Source: Pseudoalteromonas sp. 0303 (GTDB lineage: Bacteria; Pseudomonadota; Gammaproteobacteria; Enterobacterales; Alteromonadaceae). Taken from it: DNA of 64,000 nucleotides. A program made the position numbers and the translations under genes. Location: NCBI RefSeq assembly GCF_013349995.1, contig NZ_JABVXF010000005.1, positions 116,799 through 180,798 on the forward strand. The letters run 5' to 3'. The notes below the pieces were generated by a model that was not told where the DNA came from, did no database searches, and saw only the letters and a list, made by a program, of their open reading frames with translations. How positions within the stretch are numbered: the first letter of the stretch is position 1; each line of letters opens with the position of its first letter. Of this stretch, positions 56,057 through 64,000 are shown one piece after another.

Positions 56057-57295
56057 GTGGAAAACCATCAAACATTTTCGTTAAAAACTATTCTAACTGG
56101 CGCGCAAATGCTGTTTGTAGCATTTGGCGCACTAGTACTTGTGCCGTTACTAACAGGCCTTGATCCCAATGTGGCTTTATTTACCGCAGGCTTAGGAACC
56201 TTGCTGTTTCATGTGGTTACTAAAGGCCAAGTTCCTATCTTTTTAGCATCGTCTTTTGCTTTCATCGCACCTATTATCGCCTCGGTACAAATGTGGGGCA
56301 TTCCCGCAACAATGGGCGGTTTGATGGTGGCAGGCTTTTGCTATTTTGCGCTTAGCTTGATAGTAAAATTTAAAGGCGTGAATGCGCTGCACAAGGTGTT
56401 ACCGCCTGTGGTTGTTGGCCCTGTGATCATGGTGATTGGTCTAGCCTTAGCCCCAGTCGCTGTGAATATGGCAATGGGTAAAGCAGGGGATGGCAGTGCG
56501 CAATTAGTTCCTTATGAGCAAGCAATTTGGGTTTCTGGTTTATCATTACTGGTTACGCTGATTTTTGCGGTATGGGGTAAAGGTGTATTTAAACTTATTC
56601 CTATTCTTGCTGGTGTGGTAGCAGGTTACCTTGCTTCGTTATTTATAGGTATTGTTGAATTTAATGCGGTCACCGAAGCAAACTGGTTTGCGGTACCGGC
56701 ATTTACTTATCCTGAGTTTAAATGGCAAGCTATTTTGTTTATGGTGCCTGTGGCCATTGCACCAGCAATTGAACATATTGGCGACATGATGGCTATTAGC
56801 CAAGTAACAGGTAAAGACTATTTAAAGAAACCGGGTTTACACCGTACTTTACTGGGTGATGGCTTAGCAACTTCTGCGGCATCGGTTTTTGGTGGTCCAC
56901 CTAATACAACGTACTCTGAAGTAACGGGGGCGGTAATGCTTACACGTAACTTCAACCCTCGAGTGATGCTTTGGACCGCAATCATCGCTATTGTGCTGGC
57001 GTTTGTGGCAAAAATGGGTGCTGGTTTACAAACGATTCCGGTACCTGTGATGGGCGGCATCATGATTTTACTATTTGGCTCTATCGCCGTTGTTGGTTTA
57101 AATACCTTAGTAAAATCAGGTGAAGACCTTACAGCGCCTCGCAACTTGACTATCATCGCACTGATTTTAGTGTTTGGTATTGGTGGTATGCATATCGGTG
57201 GTGATGAGTTTAGTTTGCAAGGTGTGAGCTTATGCGCAATTTTGGGGATTATCTTAAATGCTGTTCTCCCCAAAGCAGTGCAACAAGCTGATTAG
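56057..57295 (+). CDS. uraA: Uracil permease (NCS2 family)
   Basis: A 412-residue inner-membrane transporter with about 14 segments. NCS2 signatures are present: MLFVAFGALVLVPLLTG near the start, FMVPVAIAPAIEHIGDM with the substrate-binding Glu, and GDGLATSAASVFGGPPNTTY. The GTG start has AAGG upstream. It imports uracil for Upp in a two-gene operon closed by a strong terminator. Confidence 0.93.
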   Translation: MENHQTFSLKTILTGAQMLFVAFGALVLVPLLTGLDPNVALFTAGLGTLLFHVVTKGQVPIFLASSFAFIAPIIASVQMWGIPATMGGLMVAGFCYFALSLIVKFKGVNALHKVLPPVVVGPVIMVIGLALAPVAVNMAMGKAGDGSAQLVPYEQAIWVSGLSLLVTLIFAVWGKGVFKLIPILAGVVAGYLASLFIGIVEFNAVTEANWFAVPAFTYPEFKWQAILFMVPVAIAPAIEHIGDMMAISQVTGKDYLKKPGLHRTLLGDGLATSAASVFGGPPNTTYSEVTGAVMLTRNFNPRVMLWTAIIAIVLAFVAKMGAGLQTIPVPVMGGIMILLFGSIAVVGLNTLVKSGEDLTAPRNLTIIALILVFGIGGMHIGGDEFSLQGVSLCAILGIILNAVLPKAVQQAD

Positions 57296-57323
57296 AACTT
57301 AAAAACTGCTTGAATATTGCACC

Positions 57324-57355
57324 AAAAAAAGCGCATTAAATATGCGCTTTTTTTG
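57324..57355 (+). terminator. Terminator after upp-uraA
   Basis: AAAAAAAGCGCAT pairs with ATGCGCTTTTTTT around TAAAT. Confidence 0.88.
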
Positions 57356-57434
57356 TAACCATTTAAAAAATAAGGAATTATAAAACTGGTCTACTAACTG
57401 CATTTATCTCTATGTCATACTGGTAGGAGCGATT

Positions 57435-59177
57435 ATGCAAGAGGCAAATGTTGTGGATATTACCCCGTTTTTAGCGAAGCATCAGTTACCACTCAAGTAT
57501 CAATACTTAAGTGAGCAGTTTTTTATACCCCTCGCGCACGATATCTTAAGCGCAAAAATGACCGGCCAACCTATGCTGGTGGCGATTAACGGCTGCCAAG
57601 GGTCAGGTAAAACGACCCTCGCTGATTTCTTAGTGACCTGGGTTAATAGCAATACCGAATTTAATAGCGTGTCATTATCAATCGATGACTTTTATTTAAG
57701 TCGTGATGCACGCAACGAGCTTGCTAAAGATGTTCATCCTTTGTTTGCGAGTCGTGGTGTACCGGGTACGCATGATACGCAATTAATGGAACAAACCTTA
57801 TCAGCTTTGTTGGCAGGTAAAGTGGATGTGCCATTACCTCAATTTGATAAACTAACTGATGATCCGGTGCCAAAAGAGCAGTGGTCTAGTAATCAAAAGC
57901 CGATTGATATCGTGTTTTTTGAAGGCTGGTGTGTAGCCAGTACACCTCAGCAGCCTTATCAACTGCAAACTCCGGTAAATGAATTAGAGCAACTTGAAGA
58001 TGCCGACGGCATTTGGCGTCGCTGCGTAAATAGTTGCTTAGCGAATGAATATCAAAATGTATTCGCAATGGCCGATTACACCATTATGTTAAAAGCGCCT
58101 TCATTTGAAGATGTGTATGCGTGGCGCTTAGAGCAAGAGCATAAACTAATTGCCAAAAAAGGCCAGGGGCAGGGCACGTTTGACGAAGTGAGTTTAAAGC
58201 GTTTTATCTCTCACTTTGAACGTATTACGCGGGAAAATTTAGCCACTCTTGCGCACAGCGTTGATGCGTTATTATTGCTTGATACCGAGCGTGATATCAC
58301 CAAGATGGAACTTCTCGCTGACCAGATTGCTCAGCCACTTATTTTTACTGACTTAGACGGCACATTGCTCGATCACGATAGTTACGAATGTGAGGTGATC
58401 AAACCATTTTTGGCAAAGTTGAATGATACCGGTGTCAATGTGATTTTTAACACCAGCAAAACCTTTGCTGAAGTCACTGATATTCAAAAAGGTTTGGATC
58501 ATCACCAGCCCTTTATTGTGGAAAATGGTGCTGCTGTTTATATCCCGAAAGACTATTTCAAAGTAAAGCCGATTGGCTGTGATGAATATAAAGGTTATTG
58601 GCGCTTTGCCATGACGCAAAGTACCGATAAATTGCATGAAGATCTTAAACAATATGCAAGCCAATTTAGTCATTGTGTACGTTTGTTTAGCCAATTTAGT
58701 GCACAAGAAATAGCTGAATTAACAGGACTCCCCGTCGATAAAAGTGAATTGGCTCTACAAAGACAGTACTCAGATCCGGTTTGTTTTTCGGGTAGTGAGG
58801 AAGAAAAGCAAGGTTTGATAGATGCAATGAGCCAAGCAGGCTACGAAGTGCTTGTTGGCGGCCGTTTTATTCATTTAACCAAAGGTAACAACAAAGGGCT
58901 TGCACAAAAGTGGCTGTTAAATCAGTTCAAAAAAGCCTATCGCAATCCATTTACTGTGATAGCGCTTGGCGACAGTCAAAACGATGTAGCCATGCTAAAG
59001 GCGGCCGACACCGCTATTTTAATCAATAACCCTGGCAGCCAAGTACAATCACAAATATTACAAAAAGCATGGCAGCTCAGCGAAAAACCAGCTCCAGCTG
59101 GTTGGGTTCAAGAAGTTTCTGCGTTAACTATCATCAAAACGCGTTTTGCAGCAAAACAGGAGCAATCTCATGGCTGA
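57435..59177 (+). CDS. Fused glycerate kinase-like P-loop kinase and HAD (MPGP/GpgP-type) phosphatase
   Basis: A 580-residue two-domain protein. Residues about 20-290 are a P-loop kinase of the D-glycerate 3-kinase type: Walker A GCQGSGKT (53-60), LSIDDFYLSR (81-90), RGVPGTHD (107-114) and FFEGWCVA (161-168). Residues about 302-575 are a HAD phosphatase of the mannosyl/glucosyl-3-phosphoglycerate phosphatase type: TDLDGTLL (305-312) and LGDSQND (511-517). The kinase would return glycerate to 3-phosphoglycerate, and the phosphatase would dephosphorylate glucosyl-3-phosphoglycerate. The next gene overlaps its end by 8 nt. An AGGAG site precedes the ATG. Confidence 0.85.
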   Translation: MQEANVVDITPFLAKHQLPLKYQYLSEQFFIPLAHDILSAKMTGQPMLVAINGCQGSGKTTLADFLVTWVNSNTEFNSVSLSIDDFYLSRDARNELAKDVHPLFASRGVPGTHDTQLMEQTLSALLAGKVDVPLPQFDKLTDDPVPKEQWSSNQKPIDIVFFEGWCVASTPQQPYQLQTPVNELEQLEDADGIWRRCVNSCLANEYQNVFAMADYTIMLKAPSFEDVYAWRLEQEHKLIAKKGQGQGTFDEVSLKRFISHFERITRENLATLAHSVDALLLLDTERDITKMELLADQIAQPLIFTDLDGTLLDHDSYECEVIKPFLAKLNDTGVNVIFNTSKTFAEVTDIQKGLDHHQPFIVENGAAVYIPKDYFKVKPIGCDEYKGYWRFAMTQSTDKLHEDLKQYASQFSHCVRLFSQFSAQEIAELTGLPVDKSELALQRQYSDPVCFSGSEEEKQGLIDAMSQAGYEVLVGGRFIHLTKGNNKGLAQKWLLNQFKKAYRNPFTVIALGDSQNDVAMLKAADTAILINNPGSQVQSQILQKAWQLSEKPAPAGWVQEVSALTIIKTRFAAKQEQSHG

Positions 59178-60390
59178 TTTTTATCAAAATGGCATTATCA
59201 CGACCTTACACAATATTGCTGATCGCCCAGTAGAAGAACTAGAAAAAGAGTTGTTAGGCTTTTCAAAACAACGCCCAATGGGCCTGATTTTGCCCTCGCT
59301 TTACAGCGAGTTAGAAGGACCCGCTCTGCAAAATATAATTGCTGAGCTGAAACATGTGCCATATTTATCGCAAATTACCATAGGCCTTGATCGCGCTGAT
59401 GAAAGCCAATATCGCCATGCACTGCAGTTTTTTGCGGAGCTTGATCAGCATCATAAGGTACTTTGGAATGATGGCCCGCGTTTACAAGCGCTCGATAAAG
59501 AACTACAAAAATTGGGCGTTGCGCCACGAGAGCTAGGTAAGGGCCGTAATGTTTGGTATTGCATGGGTTATAAGCTGGCAACCTCAAAAGTTGAGTCAAT
59601 TGCACTGCATGACTGTGATATTTTGACTTACGACAGAGCGCTATTAGCACGTTTAATTTACCCTGTTGCTCATCCTCGTTTTAACTATGAATTTTGTAAA
59701 GGGTTTTACCCGCGCACCGCTGAGGGCAAAATTAATGGCCGTGTGTCACGTTTGCTGGTAACGCCGTTATTGCGTTCGTTTAAAACAATATTAGGCAGCA
59801 ACGATTACTTAGAATATATGGATTCGTTTCGTTACCCGCTAGCGGGTGAGTTTTCATTCCGTCGCGATGTACTTAATGATATTCGTATTCCAAGTGACTG
59901 GGGCTTAGAAATTGGCGTGCTATCAGAGATGTATCGTAATTACTCGCATAACCGTTTATGTCAGGTAGATATTGCTGATAACTATGATCACAAACACCAA
60001 GACTTATCGCTAGAAAACCAAGCGGCGGGCTTGTCGAAAATGTCGATTGATATCACCAAAGCTTTATTTAGAAAGCTGGCTACCCAAGGGGTGACTTTTA
60101 CGACAGAAACGATTCGCTCATTAAAGGCAACCTATTACCGTATTGCTCTCGATTTTATTGAAACTTATCACAACGATGCGTTAATGAATGGCTTAACACT
60201 TGATATTCATCATGAAGAAAAAGCCGTTGAAATGTTTGCTCAAAATATTATGAATGCAGGTCAGCACTTTTTAGAAAACCCAATGGAAGCACCCTTTGTG
60301 CCGAGTTGGAACCGAGTAGCTTCGGCAATGCCGGAGGTGTTTGCTCGCTTAGAAGAAGCCGTAGAGCTTGATAACAAAGAATATATTTAA
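59170..60390 (+). CDS. Glucosyl-3-phosphoglycerate synthase (GT81-like)
   Basis: A 406-residue glycosyltransferase. The start is the ATG at 59170 (AGGAG upstream), overlapping the previous gene. Features are LILPSLYSELEGPAL near the N-terminus, KGRNVWYCMGYKLA, the metal-binding DxD in ALHDCDILTYD and the late GEFSFRRDVLNDIRIPSDWG. It would join glucose from an NDP-glucose donor to 3-phosphoglycerate. A mannosyl version is conceivable, but sequence feel and the downstream GH13 phosphorylase favour glucose. Confidence 0.83.
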   Translation: MADFYQNGIITTLHNIADRPVEELEKELLGFSKQRPMGLILPSLYSELEGPALQNIIAELKHVPYLSQITIGLDRADESQYRHALQFFAELDQHHKVLWNDGPRLQALDKELQKLGVAPRELGKGRNVWYCMGYKLATSKVESIALHDCDILTYDRALLARLIYPVAHPRFNYEFCKGFYPRTAEGKINGRVSRLLVTPLLRSFKTILGSNDYLEYMDSFRYPLAGEFSFRRDVLNDIRIPSDWGLEIGVLSEMYRNYSHNRLCQVDIADNYDHKHQDLSLENQAAGLSKMSIDITKALFRKLATQGVTFTTETIRSLKATYYRIALDFIETYHNDALMNGLTLDIHHEEKAVEMFAQNIMNAGQHFLENPMEAPFVPSWNRVASAMPEVFARLEEAVELDNKEYI

Positions 60391-60402
60391 CGGGGAAGGC
60401 AC

Positions 60403-62172
60403 GTGACTTTAGAGCTTTTGCAACAAAGGGTTATTCAGCATTTAACCTGCATCTACGGCGAAGTTGAGTTATCAACAACGCTTGAACAACTCGCAGATAG
60501 ATTAATCAATACCATGTTAGGTGATGATCCTATTCGAGACCCAACGCCGCATAAAAACCGTTGGGATGAGCAAGATATGATTTTAATTGCCTACGGTGAT
60601 TCGATTATTCGTCATGCTAATACGGATGAAGCCGTTGCTAAGCCTGAAGAGCCGCCTTTGCATACGTTACATCGCTTTGTAAAAAACCAATGCTTACCCG
60701 AGCTTAATGCACTACACATCTTGCCGTTTTACCCATATAGCTCAGATGAAGGCTTCGCGGTAATGAATTATGTGCAAGTGAATGAGGCGTTAGGTAGTTG
60801 GCAACATATCCGTGATATTTCAGCGGATGTTAGGTTGATGGCAGATTTGGTGATCAACCACTGTTCTAGCCGCAGCGTTTGGTTTGAAAACTTTATTCAG
60901 GGCAAAGAGCCGGGAAAAGGGTATTTTAAAACGGCAAGCCAGAGTGATGACCTTGTGCAAGTTGTTCGTCCGCGAACATCACCCCTTTTACAGGCGGTTG
61001 AAACTAAAGACGGTTTGCAACATGTGTGGTGTACCTTTAGTCATGACCAAGTCGACTTTGATTTTGCTAACCCAGATGTGCTTAATGAATTTGTCAGCAT
61101 TATTCGTCATTATTTAGATAACGGTGTGCGTATATTCCGCCTTGATGCGGTGGCTTTTTTATGGAAAAAACTCAATACCCGCTGCATTAACCTGCCTGAG
61201 ACACACGAAGTGATCAGGCTGCTTCGCACCCTTATTGAGCATTTTGAGCCTAATGTGATTATTATCACAGAAACTAATATCCCGAACCGCGAAAACCTAT
61301 CGTACTTTGGTAATGCCAACGAAGCGCATTGTATTTACAACTTTTCATTACCACCGCTGTTATTACATACCTTACTCAGTGGCGACAGTACCGCATTAAA
61401 ACATTGGATGATGAGTATGCCACCTCCTCAAGAAGGGACGGCATACTTTAACTTTATAGCTTCACATGATGGTATTGGCCTGCGCCCCGTTGAAGGCTTG
61501 TTAGAGCAAAGTGAAATTGCCGAAATGGTGAATACGACTGCGAAATTTGGCGGTAAAGTCTCATTACGCACCGCCCCAGATGGCACCAATACACCTTATG
61601 AGTTAAACATTGCCTTATTTGATGCGCTGCAAGGTACCCATAAAGGCCCAGATAAATGGGGTGTTGCACGCTTTTTATGTGCGCATGCCATTATGTTTGC
61701 GCTTGAAGGTATTCCAGGTTTGTATATTCATAGCTTACTCGGTACCACCAATGATTATGAACGCTTTGAAAACAGCCAACATAACCGAGCGATTAACCGA
61801 CACCGCTGGCAAGAGTCAGATTTACTAGCAAAGCTGAGTAATGAAAATGCCCATCATCGTACTGTGTTTAAAGCGATGAAAAACCTAATGGCTATTCGTA
61901 AGGCGCAAAGTGCATTTCACCCTAATGCGACGCAATATACGTTACAGTTAAGCGAAGGGCTCTTTGGTTTTTGGCGACAAAGTATCAACCGTTCGCAAAG
62001 TATGTTTTGTGTTTATAACATTAGTGACGAGCCGCAAACGCTTACGCTTGCCGACTTAAATTTGATTGGTACAGAGCAATGGCGTGATTTAATAAGCGGT
62101 GAGCAAATTACTGAGCAAACACAAACAATGTCGCTAACCCCATATCAAGCTGTATGGCTCAGCAATAAATAA
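60403..62172 (+). CDS. GH13 (subfamily 18-like) phosphorylase, predicted glucosylglycerate phosphorylase
   Basis: A 589-residue alpha-amylase-family enzyme of the sucrose phosphorylase type. Nucleophile Asp248 (IFRLDAVAF), acid/base Glu290 (IITETNIP) and the third Asp in [11 protein letters not shown] are in place. Sucrose, sucrose-6-phosphate and glucosylglycerate phosphorylases share this subfamily; linkage to the synthase points to glucosylglycerate, giving glucose-1-phosphate and glycerate. The start is GTG with GGGGAAGG upstream, 12 nt after the synthase stop. Confidence 0.83.
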   Translation: MTLELLQQRVIQHLTCIYGEVELSTTLEQLADRLINTMLGDDPIRDPTPHKNRWDEQDMILIAYGDSIIRHANTDEAVAKPEEPPLHTLHRFVKNQCLPELNALHILPFYPYSSDEGFAVMNYVQVNEALGSWQHIRDISADVRLMADLVINHCSSRSVWFENFIQGKEPGKGYFKTASQSDDLVQVVRPRTSPLLQAVETKDGLQHVWCTFSHDQVDFDFANPDVLNEFVSIIRHYLDNGVRIFRLDAVAFLWKKLNTRCINLPETHEVIRLLRTLIEHFEPNVIIITETNIPNRENLSYFGNANEAHCIYNFSLPPLLLHTLLSGDSTALKHWMMSMPPPQEGTAYFNFIASHDGIGLRPVEGLLEQSEIAEMVNTTAKFGGKVSLRTAPDGTNTPYELNIALFDALQGTHKGPDKWGVARFLCAHAIMFALEGIPGLYIHSLLGTTNDYERFENSQHNRAINRHRWQESDLLAKLSNENAHHRTVFKAMKNLMAIRKAQSAFHPNATQYTLQLSEGLFGFWRQSINRSQSMFCVYNISDEPQTLTLADLNLIGTEQWRDLISGEQITEQTQTMSLTPYQAVWLSNK

Positions 62173-62184
62173 TGTAAATGCCCT

Positions 62185-62782
62185 TTACAGTGTGCTTTTG
62201 GTTGCCTCTAAAAGAAGTGATTCAACACTGAAGGGAAGGGCATTTTTATTCGCTTTACTGAAAACGCGAAAGTTAATTGCTAAGTTATCACTGTGAATTT
62301 GTTCAACTAGCTTGAGTGTTTGTTCGTTATGTTGGCTGAAAATGGCCACTTCATGATGCATAGCTCCGGTTGCGTAATTATTGAGTAGATCATGAACATT
62401 TACTATAGCTAAAGCTCCTAGCGTAACATGACCACCGATAGTGACGTCTATTTTTTCTGCCACAACTCTGAGCGGCCAATTTATTGCGCCAACCAATACA
62501 TCTTTGCGTTTATTTAACTCATCAAGCGCTGCAATAGCCCCTAATGCCATGGCATCATTGGCAGCCCAAACCATATTGATGTTAGATTGATGGCTAAAGT
62601 AGCCAATACTCTGGCGATACACTTGTGTTGCTGACCAGTTGGCAACTGTTTTAGCGGTGATATTAGCTTCATCATGCGTTTGAACGCTTTTTCATCAGCT
62701 AAAATCAGCATACCTGTCTTTGCTTGGCAAAAACACTCGGTAAGCAAAATAGGTAGATAATGAAAAATAGCTTTTTAATCAT
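62185..62782 (-). pseudogene. Broken sugar-type substrate-binding protein gene
   Basis: An ATG at 62782 opens a clean signal peptide (MIKKLFFIIYLFCLPSVFA), but the frame closes after a few codons. A second frame supplies KTGMLILADEK, and after a slip in an A-run near 62690 a third supplies VANWSATQVYRQSIGYF and then a long good stretch (MVWAANDAMALGAI, GAINWPLRV, IGGHVTLGALA) to 62185. These are Peripla_BP_4-type sugar-binding motifs. About 150 residues between signal and ligand domain are missing, so it carries an internal deletion plus frameshift. Confidence 0.75.
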
Positions 62783-62880
62783 AGGTTTATTAGGTTAATA
62801 GGCCGATAGGGAAGAGTATAGCTTGAATTGTCAGGTTTTAAGTAAATGATTGGAATAGGATATTTTTTTAATATCTGATA

Positions 62881-62908
62881 GAAAAAGGGCTGCACAAACG
62901 TGCAGCCC
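62881..62908 (-). terminator. Terminator after the TonB-dependent receptor
   Basis: GGGCTGCAC (62887-62895) pairs with GTGCAGCCC (62900-62908) around AAAC. On the minus strand it is followed by TTTTTC. Confidence 0.85.
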
Positions 62909-62931
62909 CAAGGGAATCAAATATTTTACGA

Positions 62932-63951
62932 TTAGAAATCGTAAGATAGTCTTAAGTAGCCGAAACGACCGATGTTGTCGTAACTTGCACTACCAGAACC
63001 TGTACCTAACGTACCGTATGGAAGTTTGCGGTTGAAGATATTATCTACACCCAGTTTCACACCAAAACCATTTTCAAAGTTATAACCAATTGTTGCATCA
63101 GAGATAACGTAAGTACCAAATGTCATTAAGCTATTTGGATTCGGGTTATCTGCAAGTTCTTGGTCAGTGTAAAGGCTTACTTCATCTAGATAACGTGTAT
63201 CAAACGTTGTAAAGAAGCCATCACGCTTATAAGAAATTGAAAGGTTTGCTTGCCATTTCGCTTCGCCAGTTGTGCCTGCGTACTCATAGTAGTCGCTCGG
63301 TTGGTCCTGGAATGGGAAGGTTTTACGCTCAATTAAGTACGTACCAATTAAACGTGTTGAGAAGTTGCCTTCTAGTGCATCAAAGTCATAACCTAACTCA
63401 AAGTCAACACCTGATGCTTCTTGACCAGACACGTTCAGAACTGAGTTTTGAATGAGTGTAATTTCATGTGAGCTGCTATCACGCGTGATCAGGTTACAGT
63501 ATTGGTTATTAATACCACCTTCTGCATCTACACAGCGGTCAAGAATGTCTTGTGAACCGATGGTTGAAATCGCGTCTTCAAGTTCAATTTTCCAGTAGTC
63601 AACTGTCACTACTGCGTTTTCGATGAATGAAGGTTGGTAAACAAAACCAATTGTTGTACTGGTTGATTCTTCGCCTTTAACATCTCGGTTACCACTTACT
63701 AAACCTTCAAGGGTTTGCGCATCGTAGTCTGATTCAAAATCAGCAGGTACACCAAGAGCTGCACAGTTCGCACGGCGTACTTCTGAATTTTGTAAATCAT
63801 TCAAGTTATCAGCTAAACATGGAACGTCAACACTGTAGAATGTTTGGCTTGGCGCACCGAAGATTTCGCTAATGTTTGGAGCACGAAGTGCTTCTGATTG
63901 CGTTGCACGTACACGTAGTTGATCGTTAATTAGATGGTACGCCCCACCCAT
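62932..63951 (-). pseudogene. TonB-dependent receptor, C-terminal barrel only (5' truncated)
   Basis: The 339 residues are the C-terminal half of an outer-membrane receptor barrel: RVRATQSEALRAPNISEIF, many alternating beta strands, GVKLGVDNIFNRKLPYGT and the terminal aromatic LRLSYDF. The plug domain and first half of the barrel are missing. On the minus strand a TAG lies just upstream of the apparent ATG, and the sequence beyond is unrelated, consistent with an insertion near 63950. The substrate is not readable. The terminator downstream is intact. Confidence 0.82.
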
Positions 63952-64000
63952 TAGCTAAACTCATAGAGTTGGCTATTACAGGAGGAAACCATCATGTCAT
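63952..64000 (+). mobile_element. Probable end of an insertion sequence with the start of its gene
   Basis: Directly next to the broken receptor is an imperfect inverted repeat (TAGCTAAACTC / GAGTTGGCTA, 63952-63975). A very strong ribosome site, GGAGG (63981-63985), then sets up an ATG at 63994 (first codons ATG TCA), running off the edge. This is the layout of an IS end with its transposase gene, but the family cannot be named from so little. Confidence 0.45.

Noticed and set aside
59170..62172. Mannosylglycerate rather than glucosylglycerate pathway
   Set aside because: The phosphatase family serves both, but the synthase looks GT81-like and the downstream enzyme is a GH13 phosphorylase acting on alpha-glucosides, so glucose is favoured.

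Overview
The window reads as ordinary chromosome of a marine gammaproteobacterium, most likely Pseudoalteromonas or a close Alteromonadales relative. This rests on AT-rich DNA (about 40% GC by eye), the FadE, AhpF and Na+/galactose symporter sequences, many orphan chemoreceptors, a large TonB-dependent receptor fragment and a glucosylglycerate-type osmolyte cassette. The genus is inferred from protein character; no rRNA or tRNA gene is visible. All positions and motifs were read by eye, without database searches.

Layout. 1-3.3 kb: start of a membrane sensor, then a leftward cluster (DUF3429-like membrane protein, small membrane protein, BMT5-like methyltransferase with a C-terminal C2H2 finger, Gfo/Idh/MocA oxidoreductase). 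3.3-8.4 kb: an AraC-family regulator between a leftward SDR + acyl-CoA ligase pair and a rightward epimerase + cupin pair. Both outward promoters carry the same 21-bp-spaced direct repeats, so the four enzymes look like one regulon. 8.5-10.9 kb: ahpC and ahpF. 11-14 kb: DM13 protein, orphan solute-binding protein and chemoreceptor. 14-20.3 kb: galactose utilisation (LacI/GalR regulator, galE, galT, galK, Na+/galactose symporter) with two GalR-type operators. 20.3-28.3 kb: a large repeat-bearing secreted protein, patatin, NfeD, SPFH protein, PAS-GGDEF enzyme, BASS transporter, class II aldolase and Mpo1-like protein. 28.3-32.6 kb: AraC regulator, dCache chemoreceptor and CDF efflux protein. 32.7-40.8 kb: a 1511-residue propeller-PAS-GGDEF-EAL protein, isochorismatase hydrolase, a chemoreceptor with a His-rich membrane sensor and two small proteins.

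40.8-48 kb is the accessory part: a lipoprotein with six CHRD repeats, a second lipoprotein, the tail and end of an IS256-family element, a hypothetical coiled-coil protein, a truncated REP-associated transposase, a PrlF/YhaV toxin-antitoxin pair with an operator-like promoter, and Bfd. 48-57 kb returns to core functions: PLD-family lipoprotein, fadE with two FadR-like boxes, a kinase-like/Gfo-Idh-MocA pair, a solute-binding protein, and upp-uraA.

57.4-62.2 kb holds a three-gene cassette predicted to make and recycle glucosylglycerate: a fused glycerate kinase/HAD phosphatase, a glucosyl-3-phosphoglycerate synthase and a GH13 phosphorylase. The window ends with a broken sugar-binding protein gene and a TonB-dependent receptor cut off at its 5' side by what looks like an insertion sequence running off the right edge.
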